Part shown: positions 9,101-17,725 of the stretch, piece after piece
Layout: every line of letters starts with the position of its first letter
Position numbering within the stretch: the stretch's first letter is position 1
NCBI RefSeq assembly: GCF_001941845.1
Contig: NZ_CP018870.1
Coordinates: forward strand, 5,928,001 to 5,992,000
DNA from: Streptomyces sp. TN58
GTDB lineage: Bacteria > Actinomycetota > Actinomycetes > Streptomycetales > Streptomycetaceae
Length of the DNA stretch: 64,000 nucleotides
Reading direction: 5' to 3'
Position numbers and translations under genes: made by a program
The notes under the pieces: model-generated
What the model was told of the DNA's origin: nothing
The model's database searches: none
The model's input: the letters and a program-made list of their open reading frames with translations, nothing else

Positions 9101-12100
9101 GTGCCAGCGCCTCCTTCTCGCCCAGCCGCATCCCGGTCACCATCCGCATGGTGTCCCCGTACGAGAGCCCCGACGCCGCCAGGTGCTCGTACAGGGCGTC
9201 AGGCTCGACGCGCCGCGGGCACCGCAGGCGGATCGCGGACAGGTCGACCGGGTCCGGGGCGGGCGGGGACTCGGACCACGTCGCGGAGACGTGCTCCTCC
9301 CACGCGGAGCCGCGCTCGCCGGCCGCCCGGCTCTCCACCGACAGGAAGGGTTCGTTCCCCGCGCGGACCCGCCGGGAGACCCGCACGTGCCGGGCCTCTC
9401 CTCCGGCGACCGCCAAGGGGTTCGTGACCAGCACGTCGCGCAGCCCGTACCGGCCGACCCCCTCGGGGTCGAGTTCCTTCAGCGCCGTGTCGAGCATCCA
9501 CGCGGCCGGCGCGATCGGACGTTCCCGCACCCGGTGGTCCCGGACGACCGGCAGCGCCCCGGTGACCAGCGTGCCCTCCGCGCGCGGGCCCGCGGGCTCG
9601 ACCCAGTGCTCCTGCCGCTGCCACGGGTACGCGGGCAGCCGGGTGCCCGCCCGGGGCCGGCCGCCGAAGAAGGCGGCCCAGTCGACCTCGCATCCGGCCT
9701 CGAACAGCGCGGCGACCGCCTCGTAGGGTGCCCGGTCGTCCGAGCGCCGCATCGCCGGCACGGCGGCCGCGGAACGGCCGTCGTCCTCCAGGCACTCGGT
9801 CACCGACACCGACAGCAGCGGATGCGGGCTCATCTCCAGGAACACCCGGTGCCCCGCGGCCCCGGCCGTGCGGACCGCGTCCGCGAACAGCACCGGCTCG
9901 CGCAGGTTGCGCCACCAGTAGCCCGCGTCCAGCGCGTCCGTGTCGAGGCGCTCCCCGGCCAGGGAGGAGTAGAAGGCGGCGGTCGCGGCGCGCGGCGACA
10001 GACCGGACAGCTCGGCGGTCAGATCCTCGCGCAGGTCCTCCAGCAGCGCGCAGTGCGAGGCCACGTCAACCTTGACCCGCCGGCAGAAGACGCCCTCGGC
10101 GTCCATGGCGGTCACGAACTCCTCGACCGCCGCGGTCTCCCCGGACACCACCGTCGTGCCAGGCCCGTTGTGGGCGGCCAGCGAGAGCCAGTCCCCGAAG
10201 GGCTCCAGCGCCTTGCGCACGTCCGCCACGGGGAGCGAGACCAGCGCCATGGCGCCCTGACCGCGGTGACGCATCATCAGGGCGCTGCGCCGGCAGATGA
10301 TCCGCGCCGCGTCCTCCAGCCGCAGTGCGCCCGCGACATGGGCCGCCGCCACCTCGCCCATGCTGTGCCCGACGACACCGGCGGGCCGCACGCCCCAGGA
10401 CCGGAAGACCGCGGCGAGCGCTACCTGCATCGCGAAGAGGGCCGGCTGGACGACGTCGATGCGCTCCAGCAGCGGCGCGGACTCCTCGCCGGTCAGGACC
10501 TCGCGCAGCGACCAGTCGACGTGCGGGGCGAAGGCCTGCTCGCAGCGCGAGACGGCCAGGTCGAAGGCCGGCTCCGACTCCAGCAGGGCCCGGCCCATGC
10601 CGAGCCACTGCGCGCCCTGTCCGGGGAAGACGAAGACGACGCCGGCCTCGTCCGGTACGGCCCGCGCGGCCGTGAACGGCTCGCGCAGCCGGCGGAGCAG
10701 CTCCTCCTTGCCGGTGAAGGCGAAGGCGGCGTGGTACTCGCGCCCCCGGGGCCCGCCGCGTCCCCGCAGCAGCGTCGCCGCGGCCGTGTCCCGGCCCAGC
10801 TCCCGCTCGTCCACCCCGCAGGCCCACGCCGCGTGGGCGGCGGCCTGCGCCTGCAGGGCCGCCTCCCCGGCGGCCGACAGGGCCAGGAGCCGTACGGGAC
10901 GCCCGTCCCCGGCGGCCGGCTCCGGGCCGGCGGCGGGGGCGGGGGCGAGCACCGCGTGGGCGTTCGTGCCGCCGAAACCGAAGGAGCTCACGCCGGCCAG
11001 GCCGACCTCTTCGGGGGACTCCCAGCGGCGCAGCGAGGTCTGCACGCGCAGTCCGAGCCCGTCGAAGTCGATGTCCGGGTTCGGCTCGGCGCAGTGCAGG
11101 GACGGCGGGAGGGCGCCGTGCTCGAAGGAGAGCGCCAGTTTGATCAGGCCCGCGATGCCCGCGGCCGCCTCCAGGTGCCCGAGGTTGGTCTTCACCGAGC
11201 CGATCGCGCACGGGCGGTCCCCCGCGCGGCCCTCGTTCAGCACGGTGCCCAGCGCGGCGGCCTCGATCTGGTCGCCGATCGCCGTGCCCGTTCCGTGGGC
11301 CTCGACGTAGCCGACCTCCGACGGCCGGGCGCCCGCGCCCGCGAGCGCCAGGCGCACCACGTCCTCCTGCGCCCGCCGGCTGGGCGCCAGCAGGCCGTTG
11401 GTCCGCCCGTCCGAGGTCACCGCGGACCCGCGGATCACCGCCGAGACGCGGTCCCCGTCGCGCAGCGCCTCGCTCAGCGGCTTGAGGACGACCGCACCGG
11501 CACCCTCGCTGCGCACGTAGCCGTCGGCCCGCGCCGAGAAGGCCTTGCAGCGGCCGTCGGGTGCCATGACACCCGAGTTGTCGAACGCCTCGGTGATCGC
11601 CGGAGTGAGGATGACGTTGACCCCGCCGACGACGGCGAGACCGCACTCGCCGCGCCGGATCGCCTCGCACGCGAGATGGACGGCGACGAGGGACGAGGAA
11701 CAGGCCGTGTCGACGGACAGGCTCGGGCCGCGCAGGTCCAGTACGTAGGAGAGCCGGTTGGCGGCCACGCTGGAGGCCCCGCCGAGCAGCGAGTAGGCGT
11801 CCGCCGAGGGCGAGTTCGCCAGGACGTCGCGGTAGTCGGAGCTGGAGATGCCCACGAAGACGCCGGTGGCCGAGCCGGCCAGGCCGTACGGGTCGATGCC
11901 CGCGTCCTCGACGGCCTCCCAGGCGACTTCCAGCATGAGCCGCTGCTGCGGGTCGATCTTGGAGGCCTCGTGCTCGCTGATGCCGAAGAAGTCGAGGTCC
12001 AGTCCGCCGACACCGCCGAGGAAGCCTCCGACGCCGGCGCGGTCGGTGCCGCCGTCGCCGCGGCCCCAGCGGGCGAACCTGTCGTCGGGCACCCGGCCGA

Positions 12101-12488
12101 CGGCGTCCACGCCCTGTTCGAGCAGCGTCCAGAAGGCCTCGGGGCCGTCGGCCCCGGGGAAGCGGCACCCCATGCCGATGATCGCGATCGGCTCGTCGTG
12201 GGCCGCGGCGGTGGCGGCGCGGCGCGGTGCGGCGGGGCCGCCCCGGGCGGCCGGCCTGCCCTGGAGGTGGTCCAGGATCTCCTTGAGGGTGGGAAACTCG
12301 TACGCGACCGTCGGCGAGACCTTCCGGCCCAGCAGGGCGCCGAGTTCACCGGCCAGGGCCACGGCGTCGATCGAGGACAGGCCGTAGGCGGCCAGCGGCT
12401 CGTGGACCGATATCTCGTCTGCCGAACTCATGCGGGCCAGCTCGGCGACGCGCCGGCGCAGCCAGGTTTCCAGCTCGGTGTCCTTCAT
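6153..12488 (-). CDS. type I polyketide synthase, ACP-KS-AT-DH-KR-ACP-ER
   Basis: A single 2111-residue module. Domains in order: an N-terminal carrier domain (residues 5-75, GLSSID, Ser39); ketosynthase (98-525, DTACSSS with Cys263, EAHGTGT, VKTNLGH); acyltransferase (about 620-925, GHSMGE with Ser709 and VASH, closer to methylmalonyl-type YASH than malonyl-type HAFH); dehydratase (about 950-1230, His985 and Asp1149, but HxxxG is HxxxE); ketoreductase (about 1410-1620, GGQGGLG, Tyr1564); a second carrier domain (Ser1714); and a C-terminal enoylreductase of the medium-chain dehydrogenase type (about 1785-2111). Having the ER after the last ACP is unusual, since it normally lies between DH and KR. 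The ATG at 12488 has GGGGAG upstream. The preceding ligase gene can load the first ACP, so the likely reaction is one extension and full reduction of an activated fatty acid. The product is unknown and no thioesterase domain is present. Confidence 0.93.
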   Translation of the reverse strand: MKDTELETWLRRRVAELARMSSADEISVHEPLAAYGLSSIDAVALAGELGALLGRKVSPTVAYEFPTLKEILDHLQGRPAARGGPAAPRRAATAAAHDEPIAIIGMGCRFPGADGPEAFWTLLEQGVDAVGRVPDDRFARWGRGDGGTDRAGVGGFLGGVGGLDLDFFGISEHEASKIDPQQRLMLEVAWEAVEDAGIDPYGLAGSATGVFVGISSSDYRDVLANSPSADAYSLLGGASSVAANRLSYVLDLRGPSLSVDTACSSSLVAVHLACEAIRRGECGLAVVGGVNVILTPAITEAFDNSGVMAPDGRCKAFSARADGYVRSEGAGAVVLKPLSEALRDGDRVSAVIRGSAVTSDGRTNGLLAPSRRAQEDVVRLALAGAGARPSEVGYVEAHGTGTAIGDQIEAAALGTVLNEGRAGDRPCAIGSVKTNLGHLEAAAGIAGLIKLALSFEHGALPPSLHCAEPNPDIDFDGLGLRVQTSLRRWESPEEVGLAGVSSFGFGGTNAHAVLAPAPAAGPEPAAGDGRPVRLLALSAAGEAALQAQAAAHAAWACGVDERELGRDTAAATLLRGRGGPRGREYHAAFAFTGKEELLRRLREPFTAARAVPDEAGVVFVFPGQGAQWLGMGRALLESEPAFDLAVSRCEQAFAPHVDWSLREVLTGEESAPLLERIDVVQPALFAMQVALAAVFRSWGVRPAGVVGHSMGEVAAAHVAGALRLEDAARIICRRSALMMRHRGQGAMALVSLPVADVRKALEPFGDWLSLAAHNGPGTTVVSGETAAVEEFVTAMDAEGVFCRRVKVDVASHCALLEDLREDLTAELSGLSPRAATAAFYSSLAGERLDTDALDAGYWWRNLREPVLFADAVRTAGAAGHRVFLEMSPHPLLSVSVTECLEDDGRSAAAVPAMRRSDDRAPYEAVAALFEAGCEVDWAAFFGGRPRAGTRLPAYPWQRQEHWVEPAGPRAEGTLVTGALPVVRDHRVRERPIAPAAWMLDTALKELDPEGVGRYGLRDVLVTNPLAVAGGEARHVRVSRRVRAGNEPFLSVESRAAGERGSAWEEHVSATWSESPPAPDPVDLSAIRLRCPRRVEPDALYEHLAASGLSYGDTMRMVTGMRLGEKEALARLAPPSPGTAGRPLPADVADGAMQSIAGLSLDGGAAGTFVGFGYGRVDVFAPWSGPVFAHVRLRGELDADADTFDCDVDVLDPDGRVLVRFTGVSLKRMGARHSLRFFAVDARPQPRPAGTDAAAAAPVVLLTDDAARCAALVEELGRGGAGCSVAPLPGEEAAAAFLESLPERARLLVVEPEREAFLAFLRAAAGSASATRRELALVTGDVALPPLLRALEQETVGWTGRAVRVEAQELATRELARDIAAELATAPTAFCVRYRQGERTVPSLTPVEPASGEADLRPGGVYWITGGQGGLGSTLAVTLAREAGARVVLTGRRAEVDPRLEEAVDAAGGRLLYLQADVTDAAAVRRALDETLRRFGALHGVIHTAGILDDALVESTSAERMNTIVGPKELGARILIDAVASEDLDFIVLFSSMASLFVTPGQGAYAAGNAALDALTGTVRSRRTPVRTVNWGPWAELGMVADPRYQARLLESGLHPMSPEAGAAAFLRTLGSSHLQLAVLDVGDEVADGLVGRFNGAHGQAGAAAPRQRAVRAEGAQGAAGSVAEFVRAELARALRRSPAEIDTSARFDRLGVDSLLAVSLTRRIGAHFGLELPATFMFNHRTVDAVGLHLEGLLGPAEPDGPDAPAEVLPAPGAQEVTLDGAELHSTVPGYTVAAGPSGLDLRLGEVPVRTAGPGEVVIDVQAVGVNFIDVLATTGFHPFLSAPPFVPGHEVAGVVHAVGDGVEHVRPGDAVIALTPDGGYAARVTTAAYTVAPLPAGVSPVDAVSVLISGLTAIACLEREARVFPGDRVLVQAAAGATGTACVQLALHHGATVFGTASTEAKLEHLRALGVQYPVNYAEADFADAVRALSPDRGLDLVVDSLSGDAVGRGLGLLRAGGRFIEIGAAGVLDLAVDGRELFMSSRSFCTVNVGALARDPSRLRPLMDRLVELIEAGVLRPSVGGVFAFEDVPEAITQLRNRVNIGKFVITVS

Positions 12489-12535
12489 GTGCTCCCCCTG
12501 TGTGGTGCTGTTCCGCTGTTCCGAGGTATTGCGGG

Positions 12536-14293
12536 TCAGTGCTGCGCGGTCCACGGCGATCGGCCGGCCAGGTACTCCTTCCGGGTCTCGCGGCGCTGGA
12601 GCTTTCCGCTCGACGTCTTGGGGAGCGTCCCGGCGGGCAGGAGGACGACCTCGCGGACGGTCAGCCGGTGCTCCTGCGACACCGCGCGCAGCACGGCGTT
12701 CACGACACCCTCCTGGGCCTCCCGGTCCGAGCCGTCGCCGGCCTCGCGGCGCAGCTCGGCCGCGACCACCACCTGCTCCGCGCCGTCCGCGTCCACACCG
12801 AAGGCGGCGACGCAGCCGGGGCGGATCGCGGGGTGCGCGCTCTCGGCGGTGCGCTCGATGTCGTGGGGGTAGTGGTTGCGCCCGCCCACGATGATGACGT
12901 CCTTGATGCGCCCGCAGACGAACAGGCCGTCCTCCGTCTGGAAGCCGAGGTCGCCCGTGCGCATGTACGGGCCCCGGTCCTCCTCGCCGGCGAGGGTTGC
13001 CTCGAAGGACTCGCGGGTGAGGTCGGGCCGCTGCCAGTACCCGACCGCGACGCTGTCGCCCGCGACCCAGATCTCCCCGACCTGCCCGGGCCGGCGCCGC
13101 GTGCGCGCCTGCGGGTCGACGACGGCCACGTCCAGGGTGCGGCTGACGCCGCAGCTCACCAGGACGCGCGCGCCAGGGCTGTCGTCGGGCACGACCACCG
13201 CGGTCCCGCGTTCGAGTTCGCCGTCGTCGAAGGACCGGAACACCCAGGGCCGTTCGACCGGGGCCCCGCTCACCAGCAGCGTGCTCTCGGCGAGCCCGTA
13301 GACCGGGACGATGGTTTCCGGACGGAACCCGGTGGAGGCGAACGCCTCGGCGAACCGCTTCATCGACTCGGCCCGAACGGGCTCGGCGCCGTTCGTCGCG
13401 ACCGCCCAGGACGACAGGTCCAGGGTCGCGCGCTCCTCCTCCGTCACCTTGCGCGTGCACAGGTCGAACGCGAAGTTGGGGGCCGCGGAGAGCGTTCCCC
13501 GGTACGTCGACATCGCCCGCAGCCAGCGCACCGGACTCTGCAGGAACGCCACGGTCGGCATGGAGACGGAATGGATCCCCATCATCGCCGGAACGATGAT
13601 CATCGAGATCAGTCCCATGTCGTGATAGGGCGGCAGCCACCCCACGACGACCGTGGACTCGTCCATTCCGAGAGAGGTGCGGATGAGATCGGTGTTGTGG
13701 GTGAGGTTGCCGTGGGTGACCATCACCCCCTTCGGCCGGCCGGTCGAGCCGGAGGTGTACTGGAGGAAGGCGACGGACTTCGGCTCCGGCGACGGCGCGG
13801 ACCAGCCCGCCCCCGCCCCGTCCGCGATCGTGTCGACCGCCAGCCACGCCGTCTCCTGCACCTCGGGGATCGTGCGCGCCGTCGTCTCGATGGCCGCCTG
13901 GATCCCTGCGGTGGTCAGCACGGCCGCGGGCTGCGCGTCCTCGGCGATGCCGGCCAGTCGCAGCAGCCCGCGGGCACGCTGCGCGGGGTGCGGCAGGTAC
14001 GCGGGCACGGCGACGACCCCCGCGTACAGGCAGCCGAAGAACGCCACGACGAAGTCCTGGCCGGGCTGGAACAGCAGCAGCGCACGGGAGCCGGGCTCCA
14101 CGTGCGCGGTGTGCAGACTCGCGGCGACGGCCCGCGCCTTGGCGTCGAGCGCCGCGAAGGTGAGCGAGGGCTCGGCCTCCTCGCCGTCGGGGAGGAAGGT
14201 GAACAGCGGGTGGTCCGGTATGCGCGCGGCATGCGCGCGCAGCGCGTCGACCACCGTCTCGTGGTGGATCTGGTCGATGGCAGCGTCAAGCAT
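12536..14293 (-). CDS. fatty acyl-AMP ligase (FAAL)
   Basis: A 585-residue adenylate-forming enzyme. The P-loop-like motif LQYTSGSTGRPKGVMVTH lies near residues 174-191, VYGLAES near the middle and YMRTGDLGF near residue 450. The segment GRIKDVIIVGGRNHYPHDIE is characteristic of fatty acyl-AMP ligases rather than acyl-CoA synthetases; the C-terminal PKTSSGKLQRR supplies the usual lysine. FAALs activate free fatty acids with ATP and pass the acyl-AMP to a carrier protein, here most simply the N-terminal ACP of the PKS that starts 48 bases downstream. ATG at 14293 was preferred to the in-frame ATG at 14305 because TGAGG sits correctly before it. It is the first gene of the operon, about 220 bases downstream of a good promoter. 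Confidence 0.92.
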   Translation of the reverse strand: MLDAAIDQIHHETVVDALRAHAARIPDHPLFTFLPDGEEAEPSLTFAALDAKARAVAASLHTAHVEPGSRALLLFQPGQDFVVAFFGCLYAGVVAVPAYLPHPAQRARGLLRLAGIAEDAQPAAVLTTAGIQAAIETTARTIPEVQETAWLAVDTIADGAGAGWSAPSPEPKSVAFLQYTSGSTGRPKGVMVTHGNLTHNTDLIRTSLGMDESTVVVGWLPPYHDMGLISMIIVPAMMGIHSVSMPTVAFLQSPVRWLRAMSTYRGTLSAAPNFAFDLCTRKVTEEERATLDLSSWAVATNGAEPVRAESMKRFAEAFASTGFRPETIVPVYGLAESTLLVSGAPVERPWVFRSFDDGELERGTAVVVPDDSPGARVLVSCGVSRTLDVAVVDPQARTRRRPGQVGEIWVAGDSVAVGYWQRPDLTRESFEATLAGEEDRGPYMRTGDLGFQTEDGLFVCGRIKDVIIVGGRNHYPHDIERTAESAHPAIRPGCVAAFGVDADGAEQVVVAAELRREAGDGSDREAQEGVVNAVLRAVSQEHRLTVREVVLLPAGTLPKTSSGKLQRRETRKEYLAGRSPWTAQH

Positions 14294-14514
14294 TCTCAGC
14301 CTCATTCAGTGCCGGATCGGGTGTTCGCACCGGGTGCGGGCCGGCAGCGGCGCCGGGAGGACCGCCGCGCGCGATTCCCCTCTGCGGGGGCGCCGGAGCT
14401 CCGGAATGCGCGGAACTCGCCGGGGCAGTCGGCCCGCAGGCATCGGCCTTGATTCATTCCCCTGCGATTGGCGGAGTGGAGCGGGAACAGGAGTACCGGC
14501 CAGTACTGGTCCAA

Positions 14515-14544
14515 ACCTTAGGTTGGCCTTTGCTGCGCGGTCAA
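14515..14544 (-). promoter_or_regulatory. promoter of the FAAL-PKS operon, with a palindrome at the start site
   Basis: Read on the minus strand, TTGACC (14544-14539) and TAAGGT (14520-14515) are separated by 18 bases, a good match to the housekeeping sigma consensus. Just downstream, at 14500-14509, lies the perfect palindrome CCAGTACTGG, which would cover the transcription start and is a candidate repressor site. The leader to the ATG at 14293 is about 215 bases. Confidence 0.65.
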
Positions 14545-14779
14545 CTCGCTTTGAATGGCTGGAAGTTGGCTGCGACTACGACTGTTGCGAAGGGTTTCGG
14601 CCATCCTCGCCGGGTCGGCCGCGGGTGCGGCGGTGCCGCGAGCGGGGCGGATGGGGTGGGGGTCGGATGACCGTGTTTGAAACTTCCTGAGCGAAAATGA
14701 TCGCTCGGCCTGAAGTCATCCTGCCAATCTGGCGCAATACCTTCTCGGCGGTGCGGTCCGGGGTATGGCGGCCGAGATC

Positions 14780-15760
14780 CGGCTGCCCGCCGGGTGGCTG
14801 CTGGGGCTCCGCCCCAGACCCCGCGCCGTTCCGCTCCCGCGGGGGTGGAGTGTGCGGGCCGGTGGTGCTGGGGCGCTGCCCCAGGCCCCGCGCCGTTCCG
14901 CTCCCGCGGGGCTGGAGTGTGCGGGTCGGTGGTGCTGGGGCGCTGCCCCAGGCCCCGCGCCGTTCCGCTCCCGCGGGGGTGGAGTGTGCGGGCCGGTGGT
15001 GCTGGGGCGCTGCCCCAGACCCCGCGCCTCAATCGCCGGCGGGGCTGGAGTAGCGGGTCGGTGGTGCTGGGGCTCTGCCCCAGGCCCCGCGCCTCAATCG
15101 CCGGCGGGGCTTGGGTGGTGTGGGGTGGTGCCCCGCCGGAATGTCTCCTCGGCTCGCGCGGTGCCCAGGATTGCGGAGGTGGGTCGGTGGTGCGCGCTCG
15201 TCCTGCGGGGACACTCCGCCGTGTCCCCACCCCACGGCAGTGCATTCGCCCGTACCCGGCAGCAGCCGAGGGGGCTTTGGGGACACCCCCTCGTCGCGGT
15301 TGGAGCGGGGACGGGCAGGGGTGTCCCCGCAGGACGAGGCGTCACCACCGAGCACCGTGGTGATCGCTTGCGCTCGCCGAGCCGAGGAGACACCCCTGCC
15401 CGGCCCCGCGACCGCCCGCACCACTCCAGCCCCGCCGGCGCTTGAGGCGCGGGGCCTGGGGCAGAGCCCCAGCACCACCGGCCCGGGGGCCACCCCGAAA
15501 CCGCCACCCCCGCGGGAGCGGAAGGGCAGAGCCCCAGCACCACCGGCCCGGGGGCCACCCCGAAACCGCCCCCCCGCGGGAGCGGAAGGGCAGAGCCCCA
15601 GCACCACCGGCCCGGGGGCCACCCCGAAACCGCCACCCCCGCGCGGGAGCGAAAGCGCGCGGGGCCTGGGGCAGAGCCCCAGCACACCGGCCCGGGCCGG
15701 CGCCCGAACCGCCACCCGCCGCGGGAGCGGAAGGGTTGCGCCGAGCGGCCCCACCCCACC
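14780..15760. repeat. tandem GC-rich repeats arranged as one large imperfect palindrome
   Basis: The left arm has five tandem copies of a 65-67 base unit; the shared CCGCGCC element starts at 14821, 14888, 14955, 15022 and 15087. The right arm carries copies of the reverse complement type, with GCAGAGCCCC starting at 15461, 15526, 15590 and 15671 (spacings 65, 64 and 81). Between them, shorter perfect inverted pairs share the same centre near 15267: 15143-15156 with 15378-15391 (14 bp) and 15197-15214 with 15321-15338 (18 bp). No coding signal is convincing; open frames here are Pro/Gly/Ala/Arg-rich artefacts of the repeats. The block lies between the divergent FAAL operon and the hydrogenase operon. 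Related GC-rich intergenic units are common in Streptomyces, and their function is unknown. Confidence 0.85.
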
Positions 15761-15908
15761 CGCCTTCGGGTGACACCGCCGCCCCGCCTGGCCCGCCCCC
15801 ACCCCGCCGTGCCCGAGCATCGCAGGCGGCCGGTCGCTCCGGTCACCAGCCGCCGACCAGGCCCGGCACCGCGACCGCGGCGGCTCCGGGCCGCCGCCGG
15901 GAGACCAC

Positions 15909-17651
15909 GTGTACGTCCTGCTCGTCGCGAGCGCGTTCAACAGCCTCACCCAGCGAGTCCACGCCGAACTGCGCGACCACGGCCACCGGGTGGCGGTCGA
16001 ACTGGCCGCGCCCGGCGACCCGCTGGCCGACTCCGTACGCCGGCACCACCCCGACCTCGTCATCGCTCCGATGCTGCGCACCGCCATCCCCGAGGAGGTG
16101 TGGGCCGCCTACACCTGCCTCGTCGTCCACCCGGGACCCGTCGGCGACCGCGGCCCCTCCTCCCTCGACCGCGCCGTCCAGGACGGCGAGACCCGATGGG
16201 GCGTCACGGTCCTCCAGGCCAACGCCGAGATGGACGCCGGGGACGTGTGGGCCACCGCCGACTGCCCGGTGCCGCCCGTCGGCAAGAGCGACCTCTACCG
16301 CGGCGAGATCGCCGACGCCGCACTGGAGGCCGTCCTGCTCGCCGTGGAGCGCTTCGCGTCCGGCGCGTACGTTCCGCGCCCCCAGGAGGGCGGCCTGGCC
16401 CGGCCGGTCATGCGGCAGGACGAGCGCAGCATCGACTGGGAGGCGGACACCACCGAGCGCGTCCTGCGGGTCCTGCGTGCCGCCGACTCGCAGCCCGGCG
16501 TACGCGACCGCCTGCTCGGCGGCGACTGGTACCTGCACGGCGGACACCGCGAGGACGGCCTGCGCGGCCGCCCCGGCGAACTGCTCGCCACCCGGGCCGG
16601 CGCCGTCTGCCGGGCCACGGCCGACGGGGCCGTCTGGATCCCGGAGCTGCGCGCCCCGCGCAGGCCGGACGCGCCACCCACCCCCCGGCTCCCCGCCACG
16701 CTGGCCCTCGGGGACCGGCTGCCCGCGCTCCCCGAACTGCCCGCCCCGCCGGACGGCGGCCCGTACCGCACCACGTGGTCCGACATCGGCTACCACGAGG
16801 AGGGCCAGACCGGCTTCCTGACGTTCTCCTTCCCCGGCGGGGCGATGAGCACGTCGCACTGCCGCCGCCTGCTGGAGGCGTACCGGGCCGCCTGCGCCCG
16901 CCCCACCACCGTCCTGGTCCTGGGCGGCGGCCGCGACTTCTTCTCCAACGGCATCCACCTGGGCGTCATCGAGGCCTGCGACGACCCCGCCGAGGAGTCC
17001 TGGGCCAACATCAACGCCATGGACGACCTGGTCGAGGCGGTGATCACCACCACCGACCGGCTCGTGGTCAGCGCCCTCGGCGGCAACGCCGCCGCCGGCG
17101 GCGCCATGCTCGCCCTCGCCGCCGACGAGGTCTGGTGCCGTTCCGGCGTCGTCCTCAACCCGCACTACCGCCTGATGGGGCTGTACGGATCCGAGTACTG
17201 GACCTACACCCTGCCGTGCCGCGTCGGATCCAGCCTCGCGGTGCGCCTCACCTCCGAGGCGCTGCCGCTGGGCGCCGACGCCGCGCACCGGCTGGGACTG
17301 GTCGACCGTACGGTCTCCTGCGCACCCGGGGACTTCGCGGGCGAGACGCGGCGCCTCGCGGTCCGTCTCGCCGCCCTGCCCGCCACCGCGTCCCGGATCG
17401 CCGCGAAGAAGGCCGCCCGCGAGCTCCACGAGGCGCGCCGCCCGCTCGCCGCCTACCGGGCGGCCGAGCTGGCGCGGATGCGGCGGACCTTCTTCGACCC
17501 GGACGCCTCCTACCACGCCCTGCGCCGCGCCTTCGTACGCAAGGAGCGCCCCGCGGCCACCCCGGCCCACCTCACCCGCGCCGCCGCGGACCGGCGCGGG
17601 GTCACTGGACCGGCCGTACCAGACGCGGCGTCCGGCCCCGGGAGCTGTTAG
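15909..17651 (+). CDS. hypX: hydrogenase maturation protein HypX (CO ligand synthesis)
   Basis: The 580-residue protein is a two-domain fusion. The N-terminal part resembles formyltetrahydrofolate-using formyltransferases, with VVHPGPVGDRGPSSLD near residues 76-92. The C-terminal part (from about residue 290) resembles enoyl-CoA hydratase/crotonase, with VLGGGRDFFSNGIHLGVIE and SALGGNAAAGGAMLALAADE. In the known HypX family the first domain transfers a formyl group to CoA and the second releases CO from formyl-CoA, supplying the CO ligand of the NiFe-(CN)2CO centre in aerobic organisms. The start is GTG at 15909 with GGGAG upstream. It is the first gene of the hydrogenase operon, 74 bases before the small subunit. 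Its presence fits a hydrogenase matured and used in air. Confidence 0.93.
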   Translation: MYVLLVASAFNSLTQRVHAELRDHGHRVAVELAAPGDPLADSVRRHHPDLVIAPMLRTAIPEEVWAAYTCLVVHPGPVGDRGPSSLDRAVQDGETRWGVTVLQANAEMDAGDVWATADCPVPPVGKSDLYRGEIADAALEAVLLAVERFASGAYVPRPQEGGLARPVMRQDERSIDWEADTTERVLRVLRAADSQPGVRDRLLGGDWYLHGGHREDGLRGRPGELLATRAGAVCRATADGAVWIPELRAPRRPDAPPTPRLPATLALGDRLPALPELPAPPDGGPYRTTWSDIGYHEEGQTGFLTFSFPGGAMSTSHCRRLLEAYRAACARPTTVLVLGGGRDFFSNGIHLGVIEACDDPAEESWANINAMDDLVEAVITTTDRLVVSALGGNAAAGGAMLALAADEVWCRSGVVLNPHYRLMGLYGSEYWTYTLPCRVGSSLAVRLTSEALPLGADAAHRLGLVDRTVSCAPGDFAGETRRLAVRLAALPATASRIAAKKAARELHEARRPLAAYRAAELARMRRTFFDPDASYHALRRAFVRKERPAATPAHLTRAAADRRGVTGPAVPDAASGPGSC

Positions 17652-17725
17652 CAAGAAACGTGGGGCCGAGGCAGACCGCCTCCCCGTCCCTCCACACCCT
17701 GATCCCCTCCCCGAGGAGGCAGCGC

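Noticed and set aside
12489..13847. In-frame extension of the polyketide synthase frame far upstream of 12488
   Set aside because: The extension lies over the FAAL gene in another frame and is low-complexity Arg/Gly/Ala; the ATG at 12488 has a good ribosome binding site and begins a carrier domain.
14809..15100. Regular 67-bp repeats considered as a CRISPR array
   Set aside because: The units are directly adjacent with no unique spacers, repeat in reverse orientation on the far side, and no cas genes are nearby.
14541..16087. Pro/Gly/Arg-rich open frames across the repeat block
   Set aside because: They follow the repeat period and appear in several frames on both strands; none shows a start signal or family similarity.
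15909..17651. HypX gene considered as two genes (methionyl-tRNA formyltransferase and enoyl-CoA hydratase)
   Set aside because: One continuous frame covers both domains, and the fused order is the known HypX architecture beside hydrogenase genes.
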